From NCBI GenBank assembly GCA_017427645.1, contig JAFRSI010000152.1:1-64000 (forward strand): DNA of 64,000 bases. Reading direction: 5' to 3'. Below the pieces are notes generated by a model. It was not told the DNA's origin, did not search any database, and saw nothing but the letters and a program-made list of their open reading frames with translations. The first letter of the stretch is position 1, and every line of letters begins with the position of its first letter. Source of the DNA: Oscillospiraceae bacterium. Its GTDB lineage: Bacteria; Bacillota; Clostridia; Oscillospirales; Oscillospiraceae. Shown piece by piece: positions 15,040-22,237 of this stretch. The translations under genes were made by a program, and so were the position numbers.

Positions 15040-16311
15040 ATGGACGAATTTGAAGCATTGCTCGAAGAGAATCGCAGTGCGGCCGAACGGTATGTACATT
15101 ATCGCGTCAGTTCGTTTGCGGATGCAGATGACATTCTGCAGGAGACCTATATCACGGCATTCAGCCGTTTTGGCCGGCTGAGGAACAAAGAAAGCTTCAA
15201 GGCATGGCTCATCAGCATTGCCAGGCACAAATGCATCGACTATTACCGGAAGTGCAAGGACGAAATCAGTCTGGAGGAGCTTGCCGGGCCGGAGCTTGTG
15301 CAGAGCCGTTTCGGTCTGACGGAACAGTCAGATGTCATGGACACGATAGACGGGCTCGCCGGAAGCGACAAACAGGTCTTGCTGCTGTATTATTTCGAAG
15401 AGATGAAGCAGAGCGAGATTGCCAGGAGACTCGATATCCCGCTGGGTACGGTAAAAAGCCGTCTGAGCACTGCCCGAAGAAATTTCAAAGAGATCTATCC
15501 GTATCCGCCGAAAGGAGAAAAGACTATGAAGAAAATGCCGGAATTCATGCCGGAATACCGGATCATCCCCAACGGCAAGGAGCCGTTCGAGGTAAAGTGG
15601 GAAGAACTGATGGGCTGGTTCATCGTCCCGAAGCCGGGTGAGAAGCTGTGCTGGGCGATGTACGATTTCCCCGGGAAGAAGAGAGGCGAGTACGTTGAGC
15701 TTGAGGCCGGCGGTGCAGCCGAAATCCACGGTATAGAGGGTGTGATCGTCAGATCCAGGGAGTACGACGCGATGCCGTGCAACAGAATCGACGAGACGAC
15801 CTATGCCGAGCGGACTTTTGTAGCGCAGCTTACGGAAACGCATTGCCGCTTTCTTGCGGAGAGCCACTCGGAGAACGGCGTGACAAAGCTGCACACCTTC
15901 CTTGACGCCGACGCGTTCCTGCCCAGTTGGGGATTCGGTGAGGACAACTGCGGGAACGAGACGCATATTACCGCAAAGGGCGATATTGTCCGGAACGGTG
16001 ACGAGATCATCGCAAAAAATAAGCCCTTCCTGCTGGATGTGGTAGGATGCTATACCGTAGAAATCGGCGGCAAGCGCTACGATACGATATGCGTTGTTGA
16101 CATTGAAACGTATAACGAAGGCGTTATGAGCGAGCAGTATCTTGACAGGCACGGCAGAACCGTGCTCTGGCGGAGATTCAACAGTGACGACTGGGCCGTG
16201 AAGCGCGGCCATCAGCCGTGGACGGAGCTGCTGAAGGGAAATGAGACCGTCAAGGTCAACGGTAAGACCTACGTGCACTGGTATGACTGCATCACTGATT
16301 ATGTGCTGTAA
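15040..16311 (+). CDS. ECF-type sigma factor with a long C-terminal extension
   Basis: 423 residues. Residues 1-160 are a standard ECF sigma factor: region 2 with SSFADADDILQETYITAFSR and WLISIARHKCIDYYRK, and region 4 with LYYFEEMKQSEIARRLDIPL and GTVKSRLSTAR. The remaining ~260 residues are an unrecognised soluble domain rich in beta-type patterns. An in-frame ATG at 15526 has a full AAAGGAG 8 bases upstream, so the extension may also be made as a separate protein. No membrane anti-sigma gene follows. An ECF-type promoter precedes it. Base composition is a little less GC-rich than the housekeeping genes. Confidence 0.85.
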   Translation: MDEFEALLEENRSAAERYVHYRVSSFADADDILQETYITAFSRFGRLRNKESFKAWLISIARHKCIDYYRKCKDEISLEELAGPELVQSRFGLTEQSDVMDTIDGLAGSDKQVLLLYYFEEMKQSEIARRLDIPLGTVKSRLSTARRNFKEIYPYPPKGEKTMKKMPEFMPEYRIIPNGKEPFEVKWEELMGWFIVPKPGEKLCWAMYDFPGKKRGEYVELEAGGAAEIHGIEGVIVRSREYDAMPCNRIDETTYAERTFVAQLTETHCRFLAESHSENGVTKLHTFLDADAFLPSWGFGEDNCGNETHITAKGDIVRNGDEIIAKNKPFLLDVVGCYTVEIGGKRYDTICVVDIETYNEGVMSEQYLDRHGRTVLWRRFNSDDWAVKRGHQPWTELLKGNETVKVNGKTYVHWYDCITDYVL

Positions 16312-16363
16312 AGAGCCCCGGGAGAGCCGGCGGAAACGCACAGGCGTGCACGGGCAGACAATG

Positions 16364-16400
16364 ACAGCGGCGAGGATAACTCCTCGCCGCTGTTTCTTCT
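16364..16400. terminator. Bidirectional terminator
   Basis: A perfect 13-bp stem (ACAGCGGCGAGGA / TCCTCGCCGCTGT) with a TAAC loop, then TTCTTCTCTTT. It separates the convergent sigma factor and flippase genes. Confidence 0.8.
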
Positions 16401-16427
16401 CTTTCGCCGTAAAAACACGGGGCATTT

Positions 16428-17963
16428 TCATCTGCGGAAGCGCCGCAGGATCTTGTTCACCGGGCCGGAGATCAGCCCCCGCTCGAAGCGGTTCATGCCG
16501 AAGAACCAGAGGAAGAAGGCGTACACCGCCATGAACACGGCGCCCCACAGCACCACGCCCAGATAGCCGCGGACCGGTGCCCAGATGGCGATGGCCAGGG
16601 CCGCCAGCAGCGGGACCGCCATACTGGGCAGCAGCTGGAAGATCCGCTTCCAGAACCGCGGGATATTCAGCCCCACACAGCGGCGATAGTACCAGTTGAT
16701 GATGAGCACGTTGCCCAGGAAGGTGGAGATCATGGTGCCCAGAGCCGCGCCCAGCCCCTCCCACCACAGGCACAGGGGAATGGAGATGATGGCGTTGAAG
16801 ATAGCCACGGCGGCATAGACCAGGGCGCTGAACTTGTGCATGTTCTTGGCCCGCAGGATCTCGTAGCCCATGATCTGCACGTTGGGCCAGATGGTGGCGA
16901 AGAACAGCAGCAGCGTGGTGTAGTAGTCCACGGCAAACATCTGGTCGCCGCCCCACTGGACCACGAAGGTGCGGCCCACGGCCACGAAGCCCAGGAAGAT
17001 GCACCCCAGGATGATGAACTGGAGCCGTCCGGTCTTGATGAACAGGGCGTCCATCTCCCGCATGGGCCGCCGCTCGGCCACCAGGCGGTGAATCCGGGGC
17101 GTCAGCACGTTGGACACGGCGGTGGAGAACGCCTGATAGAAGATGTTCAGCTGGGCAGCCACCGTGTAGACGGTGACGGCGGTGGTGCCGTGGAGCCACA
17201 GCAGCAGCAGCCGGTCAATGGACCAGTTGAAGTTGTCCACCACGATGCCGATAAACACGTAGGCGGTAAAGCCGAACATCCGGCGCATGAGGCTGAAATC
17301 GTAGTGCCGGAAGGAGAAGCGCATCTTCAGCTTCACCAGGCAGTAGTACATATCCGCCAGGATGGTGATGACGGTGAAGGTCAGGGTCACCAGGGTCAGC
17401 GTCACGGAGCGGAAACCCAGGATCAGCAGCGGGATCATCAGCAGGGGGTTGAGCACCTGCTTGAGCATCAGCATGACCTTCTGGAACAGGTACCGCTCGT
17501 GGAGGGTGATGTGGGCGTTGAAGACGTTGGTCACCAGGAAGATGGCGGCGTTCACCGTCAGGATCCGCAGCAGCTTCTCGCCCAGGGCGATCTCCTCCGG
17601 CGTCACGTTCTTGCCGAAGATCACGTCCCCGTGGAAGGACAGGGTAAAGCCGATCAGCAGGCAGATCGCGCCCAGGACGGAGAAGGTCAGCAGGAACATA
17701 CCGTTGAGCTTGGCCATCATCCGCTGGTCGTTCTTCACCTTGGCCCGGGAGTAGTAGCGCACGTAGGCGCTGCCCATGCCCAGGCTCAGCAGGTTCAGAT
17801 AGGACACGATGGGCAGCACCGACTGGTACACGCCGAACTCGCTTTCTCCCAGCCGCTGGATCATGATGGGGGTGTAAACCAGGGAGATGGCGGTGCTGAG
17901 GAACATGGACACGTAGGACAGGATCGCCCCGACCCGCACTTGATTGATTTCCCGTTTGGCCAT
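16428..17963 (-). CDS. Polysaccharide/oligosaccharide flippase (MATE-like, Wzx type)
   Basis: 511 residues with about 14 membrane helices and the N-terminal pattern GAILSYVSMFLSTAISLVYT, then RLGESEFGVYQS, typical of PST/Wzx lipid-linked glycan flippases. GMGSAYVRYYSR follows helix 2. It would move undecaprenyl-linked glycans across the membrane. It stands alone, with no glycosyltransferase next to it, unlike flippases inside capsule clusters. A consensus promoter lies upstream. Confidence 0.88.
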   Translation of the reverse strand: MAKREINQVRVGAILSYVSMFLSTAISLVYTPIMIQRLGESEFGVYQSVLPIVSYLNLLSLGMGSAYVRYYSRAKVKNDQRMMAKLNGMFLLTFSVLGAICLLIGFTLSFHGDVIFGKNVTPEEIALGEKLLRILTVNAAIFLVTNVFNAHITLHERYLFQKVMLMLKQVLNPLLMIPLLILGFRSVTLTLVTLTFTVITILADMYYCLVKLKMRFSFRHYDFSLMRRMFGFTAYVFIGIVVDNFNWSIDRLLLLWLHGTTAVTVYTVAAQLNIFYQAFSTAVSNVLTPRIHRLVAERRPMREMDALFIKTGRLQFIILGCIFLGFVAVGRTFVVQWGGDQMFAVDYYTTLLLFFATIWPNVQIMGYEILRAKNMHKFSALVYAAVAIFNAIISIPLCLWWEGLGAALGTMISTFLGNVLIINWYYRRCVGLNIPRFWKRIFQLLPSMAVPLLAALAIAIWAPVRGYLGVVLWGAVFMAVYAFFLWFFGMNRFERGLISGPVNKILRRFRR

Positions 17964-18008
17964 GCGCCGCCTCCCCTCTGCCCCTGCGGGCCCAATTTAC
18001 AGCGATAT

Positions 18009-18037
18009 ATTATACCTGTTTTTTCGCCCTCTGTAAA
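18009..18037 (-). promoter_or_regulatory. Promoter of the flippase gene
   Basis: Reading leftward: TTTACA, 17 bases, TATAAT, ending 46 bases before the start codon. Confidence 0.75.
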
Positions 18038-18059
18038 GAGGCAAGCGCAAAAGAGACTC

Positions 18060-18383
18060 CCCTCCGGGGGAACTCCCGCGAAACGGGTGATAGGACGGGA
18101 CCGCCGGGCAAGGACAGGTCCCGCCCGGCAAAAAAGCCGCGCCGCCAGCGTTGCAGGGGCGGACCCGTGTGTCCGCCCGCAGCAGGGCAAAAATGCGTTG
18201 CGGGACACACGGGTCCCACCCATGCAGAGAAACCGCCACCGCCAGCGTTGCAGGGGTTGGCGTCCCGACGGCCCGCAGAAAAACGCGGATTGCCGCGGCC
18301 CCGCCGGGGCCTCGCAGCGACAGAGCCGGAGCATATCACGTCCTGTCATTCCGAGGGCCGCCTGCGGCCCGTGGGAATCCGTT
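18060..18383. repeat. Non-coding mosaic of short GC-rich repeats
   Basis: No gene is supported between the flippase promoter and the metI terminator. CCGCCAGCGTTGCAGGGG occurs at 18142 and again at 18239. The decamer ACCCGTGTGT (18163) recurs inverted as ACACACGGGT (18205). A TGTCATTCCGAGG ... GTGGGAATCCGT element lies at 18347-18383, related to the one at 12379. This looks like an insertion hotspot for dispersed intergenic repeats. Confidence 0.55.
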
Positions 18384-18398
18384 GCCCGCAGCACAAGG

Positions 18399-18425
18399 CC
18401 GGCGGAGAGACGCACTCTCCGCCGG
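18399..18425 (-). terminator. Terminator of the met operon
   Basis: An 11-bp stem CCGGCGGAGAG / CTCTCCGCCGG with a 5-base loop, located 19 bases after metI. The T-run is weak. Confidence 0.55.
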
Positions 18426-18443
18426 TCTTCGTATCCTCATCGT

Positions 18444-19148
18444 TCAGTGCTTCAGCCGCTTGTCGCTCTTCACCGCCAGGGCGGTGCCCACGCTCTGGAA
18501 GATCTGCACCAGCACGATCAGCACGATCACCGCCACCACCATCACCAGATACTTGTAGCGGTAGTAGCCGTAGTTGATGGCGATCTGACCCAGACCGCCG
18601 CCGCCGATGATGCCGCTCATGGCGCTGTAGCCCAGGATGGTGGTCAGGGCGATGGTCACGTTGCTCAGCAGGGACGGCACGCTCTCCGGTATCATCACCT
18701 TGGTGATGATCTGCATGGGCGTGGCCCCCATGGACGCGGCCGCCTCGATGATGTTGGGGTCCACCTCCCGCAGACTGCTCTCCACCAGCCGGGCGATGAA
18801 GGGAAAGGCCGCCACCACCAGGGGCACGATGGTGGCCGTGGTGCCCACGGTGGTGCCGATGAGCAGGCGGCTCAGGGGGAACACCATGATCATCAGGATC
18901 AGAAAGGGCACGGAGCGCAGCAGATTGATGACGGCGTTGAGCAGCTTCATCAGCCACCCGGGCAGGGGCAGCACGCCGTCCTTCTCCCCCGCCACCAGCA
19001 GTACGCCCAGGGGCAGACCGATGACCACCGCCAGGGCTGTGGAGAGCACCGTCACGTAGAAGGTCTCCCAGATGGCAAAGGGGATCTCCGTTTTCAGGCA
19101 GTTCAGCGCCTCGGCCACGGACTGGGCCGAAAACAGCTTACCGGACAA
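18444..19148 (-). CDS. metI: Methionine ABC transporter permease
   Basis: MetI forms the membrane channel of the MetNIQ importer. 234 residues, five membrane segments, and the permease EAA loop EAAASMGATPMQIITKVMIP around residue 142 that docks to MetN. Also typical are LRSVPFLILM and the GGGGLG stretch near the C-terminus. It overlaps metN by 11 bases and is the last gene of the operon. Confidence 0.95.
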   Translation of the reverse strand: MSGKLFSAQSVAEALNCLKTEIPFAIWETFYVTVLSTALAVVIGLPLGVLLVAGEKDGVLPLPGWLMKLLNAVINLLRSVPFLILMIMVFPLSRLLIGTTVGTTATIVPLVVAAFPFIARLVESSLREVDPNIIEAAASMGATPMQIITKVMIPESVPSLLSNVTIALTTILGYSAMSGIIGGGGLGQIAINYGYYRYKYLVMVVAVIVLIVLVQIFQSVGTALAVKSDKRLKH

Positions 19149-20145
19149 GGTCGGTCACCTCCTCCACGGTCAGATTGGGGATCGCGTTCAGGAAATCCAG
19201 GGCGGCGGCCAGTTCCCCGCGGTTCACGCTCAGCAGCATGCCGCCGTAAGTCTCGCCGTCGATGGGCTGGGTGGTGGCGGATATCACGCTGGCCATCACG
19301 TTCTGCTCCCGGGCCAGCCAGGCCACCAGCGGAATGGACGTGGTGCGGGAGTCCCGGAAGATGATCCGCAGCTGGCTCTGATCCCGGGGATCGGACACCT
19401 GCTCATCCACCCGGCCGGGGAACACCAGTCGGCGGCCCGCCTCGCTTTTGGGCGCGGCGAACACGGCGCTGACCAGGCCCTCCTCGGCCACGGTGCCGTG
19501 ATCCAGGATCGCCACGTGGCGGCAGATCTCCTTTACCACGCTCATCTGGTGGGTGATGACCACGGCGGTGATGCCCAGCTTGGCGTTGATCTCCCGGATC
19601 AGCCCCAGGATCTGGGCGGTGGTGTTGGGGTCCAGGGCGCTGGTAGCCTCGTCGCACAGCAGAACCTTGGGATCGGTGGCCAGGGCGCGGGCGATGGCCA
19701 CCCGCTGCTGCTGGCCGCCGGAGAGCTGGGCGGGATAGGCCCCCGCCTTGTCCGGCAGGCCCACCAGCTCCAGCAGCTCCGTCGCCCGGCGGCGGGCGTC
19801 GGCCTTCTTCACCCCCGCCAGCTCCATGGGGAAGCACACGTTCTGCAGGCAGGTGCGCTGCATCAGCAGATTGAACTGCTGGAAGATCATGGTGACCTCC
19901 CGCCGGACCTGCCGCAGCGCGGCCTGATCCAGAGCGCCCAGATTCCTGCCGTCCAGCAGGACCTGCCCGGACGTGGGCCGCTCCAGCATGTTGATACACC
20001 GCACCAGGGTACTCTTGCCGGCGCCGGACATGCCGATGATGCCGTAAATGTCGCCGTCTGCAATGGTCAGATTGATGTCGTTCAGTGCATCCACCCTGTC
20101 CTCACCGGAGGAAAAAGTCTTGCACAGGTGCCTGATCTCGATCAT
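19138..20145 (-). CDS. metN: Methionine ABC transporter ATP-binding protein
   Basis: 335 residues. Walker A is GMSGAGKSTL, the signature is LSGGQQQRVAIARAL, Walker B is VLLCDEATSALDP, and the H-loop is VITHQMS. A C-terminal NIL (ACT-like) domain of about 75 residues follows, which in known MetN proteins binds methionine and shuts off transport (trans-inhibition). It starts 132 bases after metQ, past a perfect hairpin. Confidence 0.96.
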   Translation of the reverse strand: MIEIRHLCKTFSSGEDRVDALNDINLTIADGDIYGIIGMSGAGKSTLVRCINMLERPTSGQVLLDGRNLGALDQAALRQVRREVTMIFQQFNLLMQRTCLQNVCFPMELAGVKKADARRRATELLELVGLPDKAGAYPAQLSGGQQQRVAIARALATDPKVLLCDEATSALDPNTTAQILGLIREINAKLGITAVVITHQMSVVKEICRHVAILDHGTVAEEGLVSAVFAAPKSEAGRRLVFPGRVDEQVSDPRDQSQLRIIFRDSRTTSIPLVAWLAREQNVMASVISATTQPIDGETYGGMLLSVNRGELAAALDFLNAIPNLTVEEVTDLVR

Positions 20146-20201
20146 GGATCCGCGTTCCTTTCCGTTCTGTGTACGTCCTTCTCTCTCCTGAACGCGCCGC
20201 T

Positions 20202-20236
20202 CCCCGCAGCGCCGCTGTCAAAGCGGCGCTGCGGGG
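20202..20236 (-). other. Perfect hairpin between metQ and metN
   Basis: A 15-bp GC-rich perfect stem with a 5-base loop and no T-run on the minus strand. It is more likely an mRNA-stabilising or processing hairpin at the 3' end of metQ than a terminator, which could raise MetQ over MetN/MetI. Confidence 0.6.
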
Positions 20237-20277
20237 CCCCCGGCGTTCCAAATGGGAGGAGAGGATCGATGTCTCGT

Positions 20278-21138
20278 TTACTTGCCCAGGACGGACAGGT
20301 CGCTCTGCTTGCCGCCGTACAGGCCCATGGGCTCCACATGGATGCCGCCCACGGAGACGATGTGGGTGCCCTGCTGGGCGTTGAAATCATCCAGATAGGG
20401 CACGTGCTGGAAGTAGTTGGCGTCCACGGTGCCGTCCTCCACCACGGTGTTGGGCACCACGTAGTCGTTGAACTCCTGGATCACCAGGGTGATCTGCCGG
20501 ACGGCCAGCAGGTCCCTGGCAATGGCCAGGATCTCGGCGTGGGGCGTGGGGGAGGCGGCCACGGTGACGGTGCTGCCCTGCAGGGCCTTGTAATCCAGGC
20601 TCTCGTCATAACCGGTGCCCGGCTGGGCCACGGTGCTGACCACGGAGCCGCCGTACTTCTGGGCGATGAAATCCGCCACGTCCTTGCTCTCCAGGGCGGC
20701 CAGCAGGGCCAGGATCAGCGGGTCGTTCTCCCGTCCCTCCTTCACCGCCAGGATGTTGGCGTAGGCGGAGGAGCCGCCCTCGATGAGCAGGGAATCGTCC
20801 ACCGGGTTCAGCCCGGCGTTGATGGCATAGTTGGAGTTGATGACGGCGAAGTCCACGTCCTTGAGCACATTGGGCAGCTGGGCGGCCTCAGCCTCCACGA
20901 TCTCCACGTTGTGGGGATTCTCGGCAATGTCGTTCTTGGTGGCCGTGATGCCGGCGCCGTCCTTCAGCTTGATGATGCCGTTGGCCTCCAGCAGCAGCAG
21001 GGCCCGGGCCTCGTTGGTGGTGTCGTTGGGAACGGCGATCTGGATCTTGCTGCTCTTGCCGCCGCAGCCGGTCAGGGCCAGGGACAGCACCAGGATCAGT
21101 GCCAGCAGCAGCGCGCCGGCGCGAAGAGTCTTTTTCAT
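20278..21138 (-). CDS. metQ: Methionine-binding lipoprotein (NlpA family)
   Basis: MetQ captures methionine outside the membrane for MetNI. 286 residues with a lipoprotein signal (positive MKKTLRAG, hydrophobic core, lipobox ALTGC with Cys about 25). The mature part has IQIAVPNDTTNEARALLLLE, NSNYAINAGLNP and an aromatic C-terminal region, as in NlpA/MetQ. Its mRNA is headed by a Met-rich leader ORF and attenuator (21286-21448). Confidence 0.95.
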   Translation of the reverse strand: MKKTLRAGALLLALILVLSLALTGCGGKSSKIQIAVPNDTTNEARALLLLEANGIIKLKDGAGITATKNDIAENPHNVEIVEAEAAQLPNVLKDVDFAVINSNYAINAGLNPVDDSLLIEGGSSAYANILAVKEGRENDPLILALLAALESKDVADFIAQKYGGSVVSTVAQPGTGYDESLDYKALQGSTVTVAASPTPHAEILAIARDLLAVRQITLVIQEFNDYVVPNTVVEDGTVDANYFQHVPYLDDFNAQQGTHIVSVGGIHVEPMGLYGGKQSDLSVLGK

Positions 21139-21200
21139 TTCGATATCTCCTTTTTATTCTTTTTGTTTTCGTTACGTGCCGGACGCGCCGGCGTGATCCG

Positions 21201-21251
21201 TCAAATACCCGTGTCCGCCGGACACATTCGTCTCATGGAGCAGCGGCTCAT
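21201..21251 (-). CDS. Second mini-ORF in the met leader, 16 codons
   Basis: An ORF between the attenuator and metQ, with AGGAGG nine bases before its ATG. It encodes MSRCSMRRMCPADTGI, with three Met and two Cys. It would be translated only in transcripts that pass the terminator. It may be a second sensing peptide or a remnant; its translation is unproven. Confidence 0.4.
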   Translation of the reverse strand: MSRCSMRRMCPADTGI

Positions 21252-21280
21252 ACCGCAGCGCCTCCTTTCTCTCACGGAAC

Positions 21281-21321
21281 GTAAAAACGCAGCGGAAAGT
21301 CCGTTCACTTTCCGCTGCGTT
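21281..21321 (-). terminator. Attenuator terminator of the met operon
   Basis: On the minus strand AACGCAGCGGAAAGT pairs perfectly with ACTTTCCGCTGCGTT (loop GAACGG), followed by more Ts (five T in total), ~150 bases before metQ. The stem can be disrupted by pairing of GGAAAGTGAACGGAC (21299-21313) with GTCCGACGCTTTCC at the end of the leader ORF (21356-21369): two blocks of 6 and 5 bp. Confidence 0.8.
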
Positions 21322-21352
21322 CTGGCAGGTGATCCGTCTTTGACAGGCGTGG

Positions 21353-21448
21353 TCAGGAAAGCGTCGGACGATCTTGCGCGCACATCATCATGCCCATGGA
21401 CACGTCCATGCGCATGCAGCCCATCATCATGGCGGTGCGGCACGTCAT
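21353..21448 (-). CDS. Methionine-rich leader peptide of the metQNI operon
   Basis: A 31-codon ORF with AGGAGGA 9 to 10 bases before its ATG at 21448. Ten of 31 codons are Met (1, 7-9, 12, 14, 18, 20-22) and three are Cys (3, 11, 23). It starts ~35 bases after a consensus promoter. Its last five codons form the 5' half of a possible antiterminator. The layout matches classical leader-peptide attenuation: slow Met-tRNA charging would stall ribosomes before codon 23 and leave the antiterminator strand free. Known Firmicute met genes normally use S-box or T-box RNAs; neither is seen here. Confidence 0.75.
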   Translation of the reverse strand: MTCRTAMMMGCMRMDVSMGMMMCAQDRPTLS

Positions 21449-21482
21449 CGTTGGCCTTCCTCCTCTCGCTCAGGTTAGGTGC

Positions 21483-21511
21483 ATCATAGCACGCCGGCTC
21501 TCCCCTGTCAA
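21483..21511 (-). promoter_or_regulatory. Promoter of the met operon
   Basis: Reading leftward: TTGACA, 17 bases, TATGAT. The leader ORF starts 35 bases downstream. Confidence 0.82.
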
Positions 21512-21634
21512 CCCTTTGTTCAAACTTTTTTCTGATGCCAGCAATCAGTTAAATCGATAACGGGCGGAATGGATTTTCTCCCCTCCCCATGCTATCATGG
21601 AAAAAAGCCCTCTGCAGAAAAGGAGCGATGATCT

Positions 21635-22168
21635 ATGGAGCTCACCGAGCGCACCCTCTCCCGCCGCGACGTCTATCGGGGCCGCATCCTCACTCTCCAC
21701 GTGGATGAGGTGTCCCTTCCCGACGGGACGCACTCCCACCGGGAGGTGGCGGACCATCCCGGCGGCGTGGGGATCCTGGCGCTGGATGACCGGGGCCGCG
21801 CTGCCGTGGTGCGGCAGTACCGCTACGTCTTCGGCCGCGTGATGACCGAAATCCCCGCCGGCAAGCTGGAGCCGGGCGAGGAGCCCGCCCTCACCGCCCG
21901 GCGGGAGCTGGAGGAGGAGGTAGGCGCCTCCGCCTCGGAGTGGACGGATCTGGGCATGCTGATCCCCTCCCCCGGCTGCTACGGCGAGCGTCTGTATCTC
22001 TTCCTGGCCCGGGGCCTGACCTTCTCCCGCCCCCATCTGGACGAGGGGGAGTTTCTGGAGGCCTCCTTCCTCCCCCTGGAGGAGCTGGAGCGCCGCTGTC
22101 TCAGCGGTGAGATCCAGGACGCAAAGACCGTGGTGGCGGTGCTGAAGGCCCGCGCCATGGGGCTGTAA
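21635..22168 (+). CDS. NUDIX hydrolase, ADP-ribose pyrophosphatase type
   Basis: 177 residues. The NUDIX box runs from GKLEPGEEPALTARRELEEE to VGA (GX5EX7REUXEEXGU), preceded by EIPAG as in ADP-ribose pyrophosphatases. GVGILALDD and VRQYRYVFG are also characteristic. It probably hydrolyses ADP-ribose to AMP and ribose-5-phosphate in the cytosol. Divergent from the met operon; a terminator follows. Confidence 0.9.
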   Translation: MELTERTLSRRDVYRGRILTLHVDEVSLPDGTHSHREVADHPGGVGILALDDRGRAAVVRQYRYVFGRVMTEIPAGKLEPGEEPALTARRELEEEVGASASEWTDLGMLIPSPGCYGERLYLFLARGLTFSRPHLDEGEFLEASFLPLEELERRCLSGEIQDAKTVVAVLKARAMGL

Positions 22169-22197
22169 ACAAGGGGTTTCCCTTTTCAGTGAAAGAG

Positions 22198-22230
22198 CGG
22201 CGCACGGAGCGTTCTCCGTGCGCCGTTTTT
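22198..22230. terminator. Bidirectional terminator
   Basis: A 12-bp stem CGGCGCACGGAG / CTCCGTGCGCCG with a 4-base loop, then TTTTT, between the NUDIX gene and the convergent EamA gene. Confidence 0.85.
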
Positions 22231-22237
22231 CATGATT

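Noticed and set aside
16836..21489. Two long rightward open frames (842 and 805 codons)
   Set aside because: They are antisense to the flippase and metQNI genes, have biased His/Gly/Gln composition and no recognisable motif.
21139..21520. S-box (SAM) riboswitch or Met T-box before metQ
   Set aside because: Neither the SAM-I core nor the T-box AGGGTGGNACC sequence is present. A Met-rich ORF and a simple terminator are seen instead.
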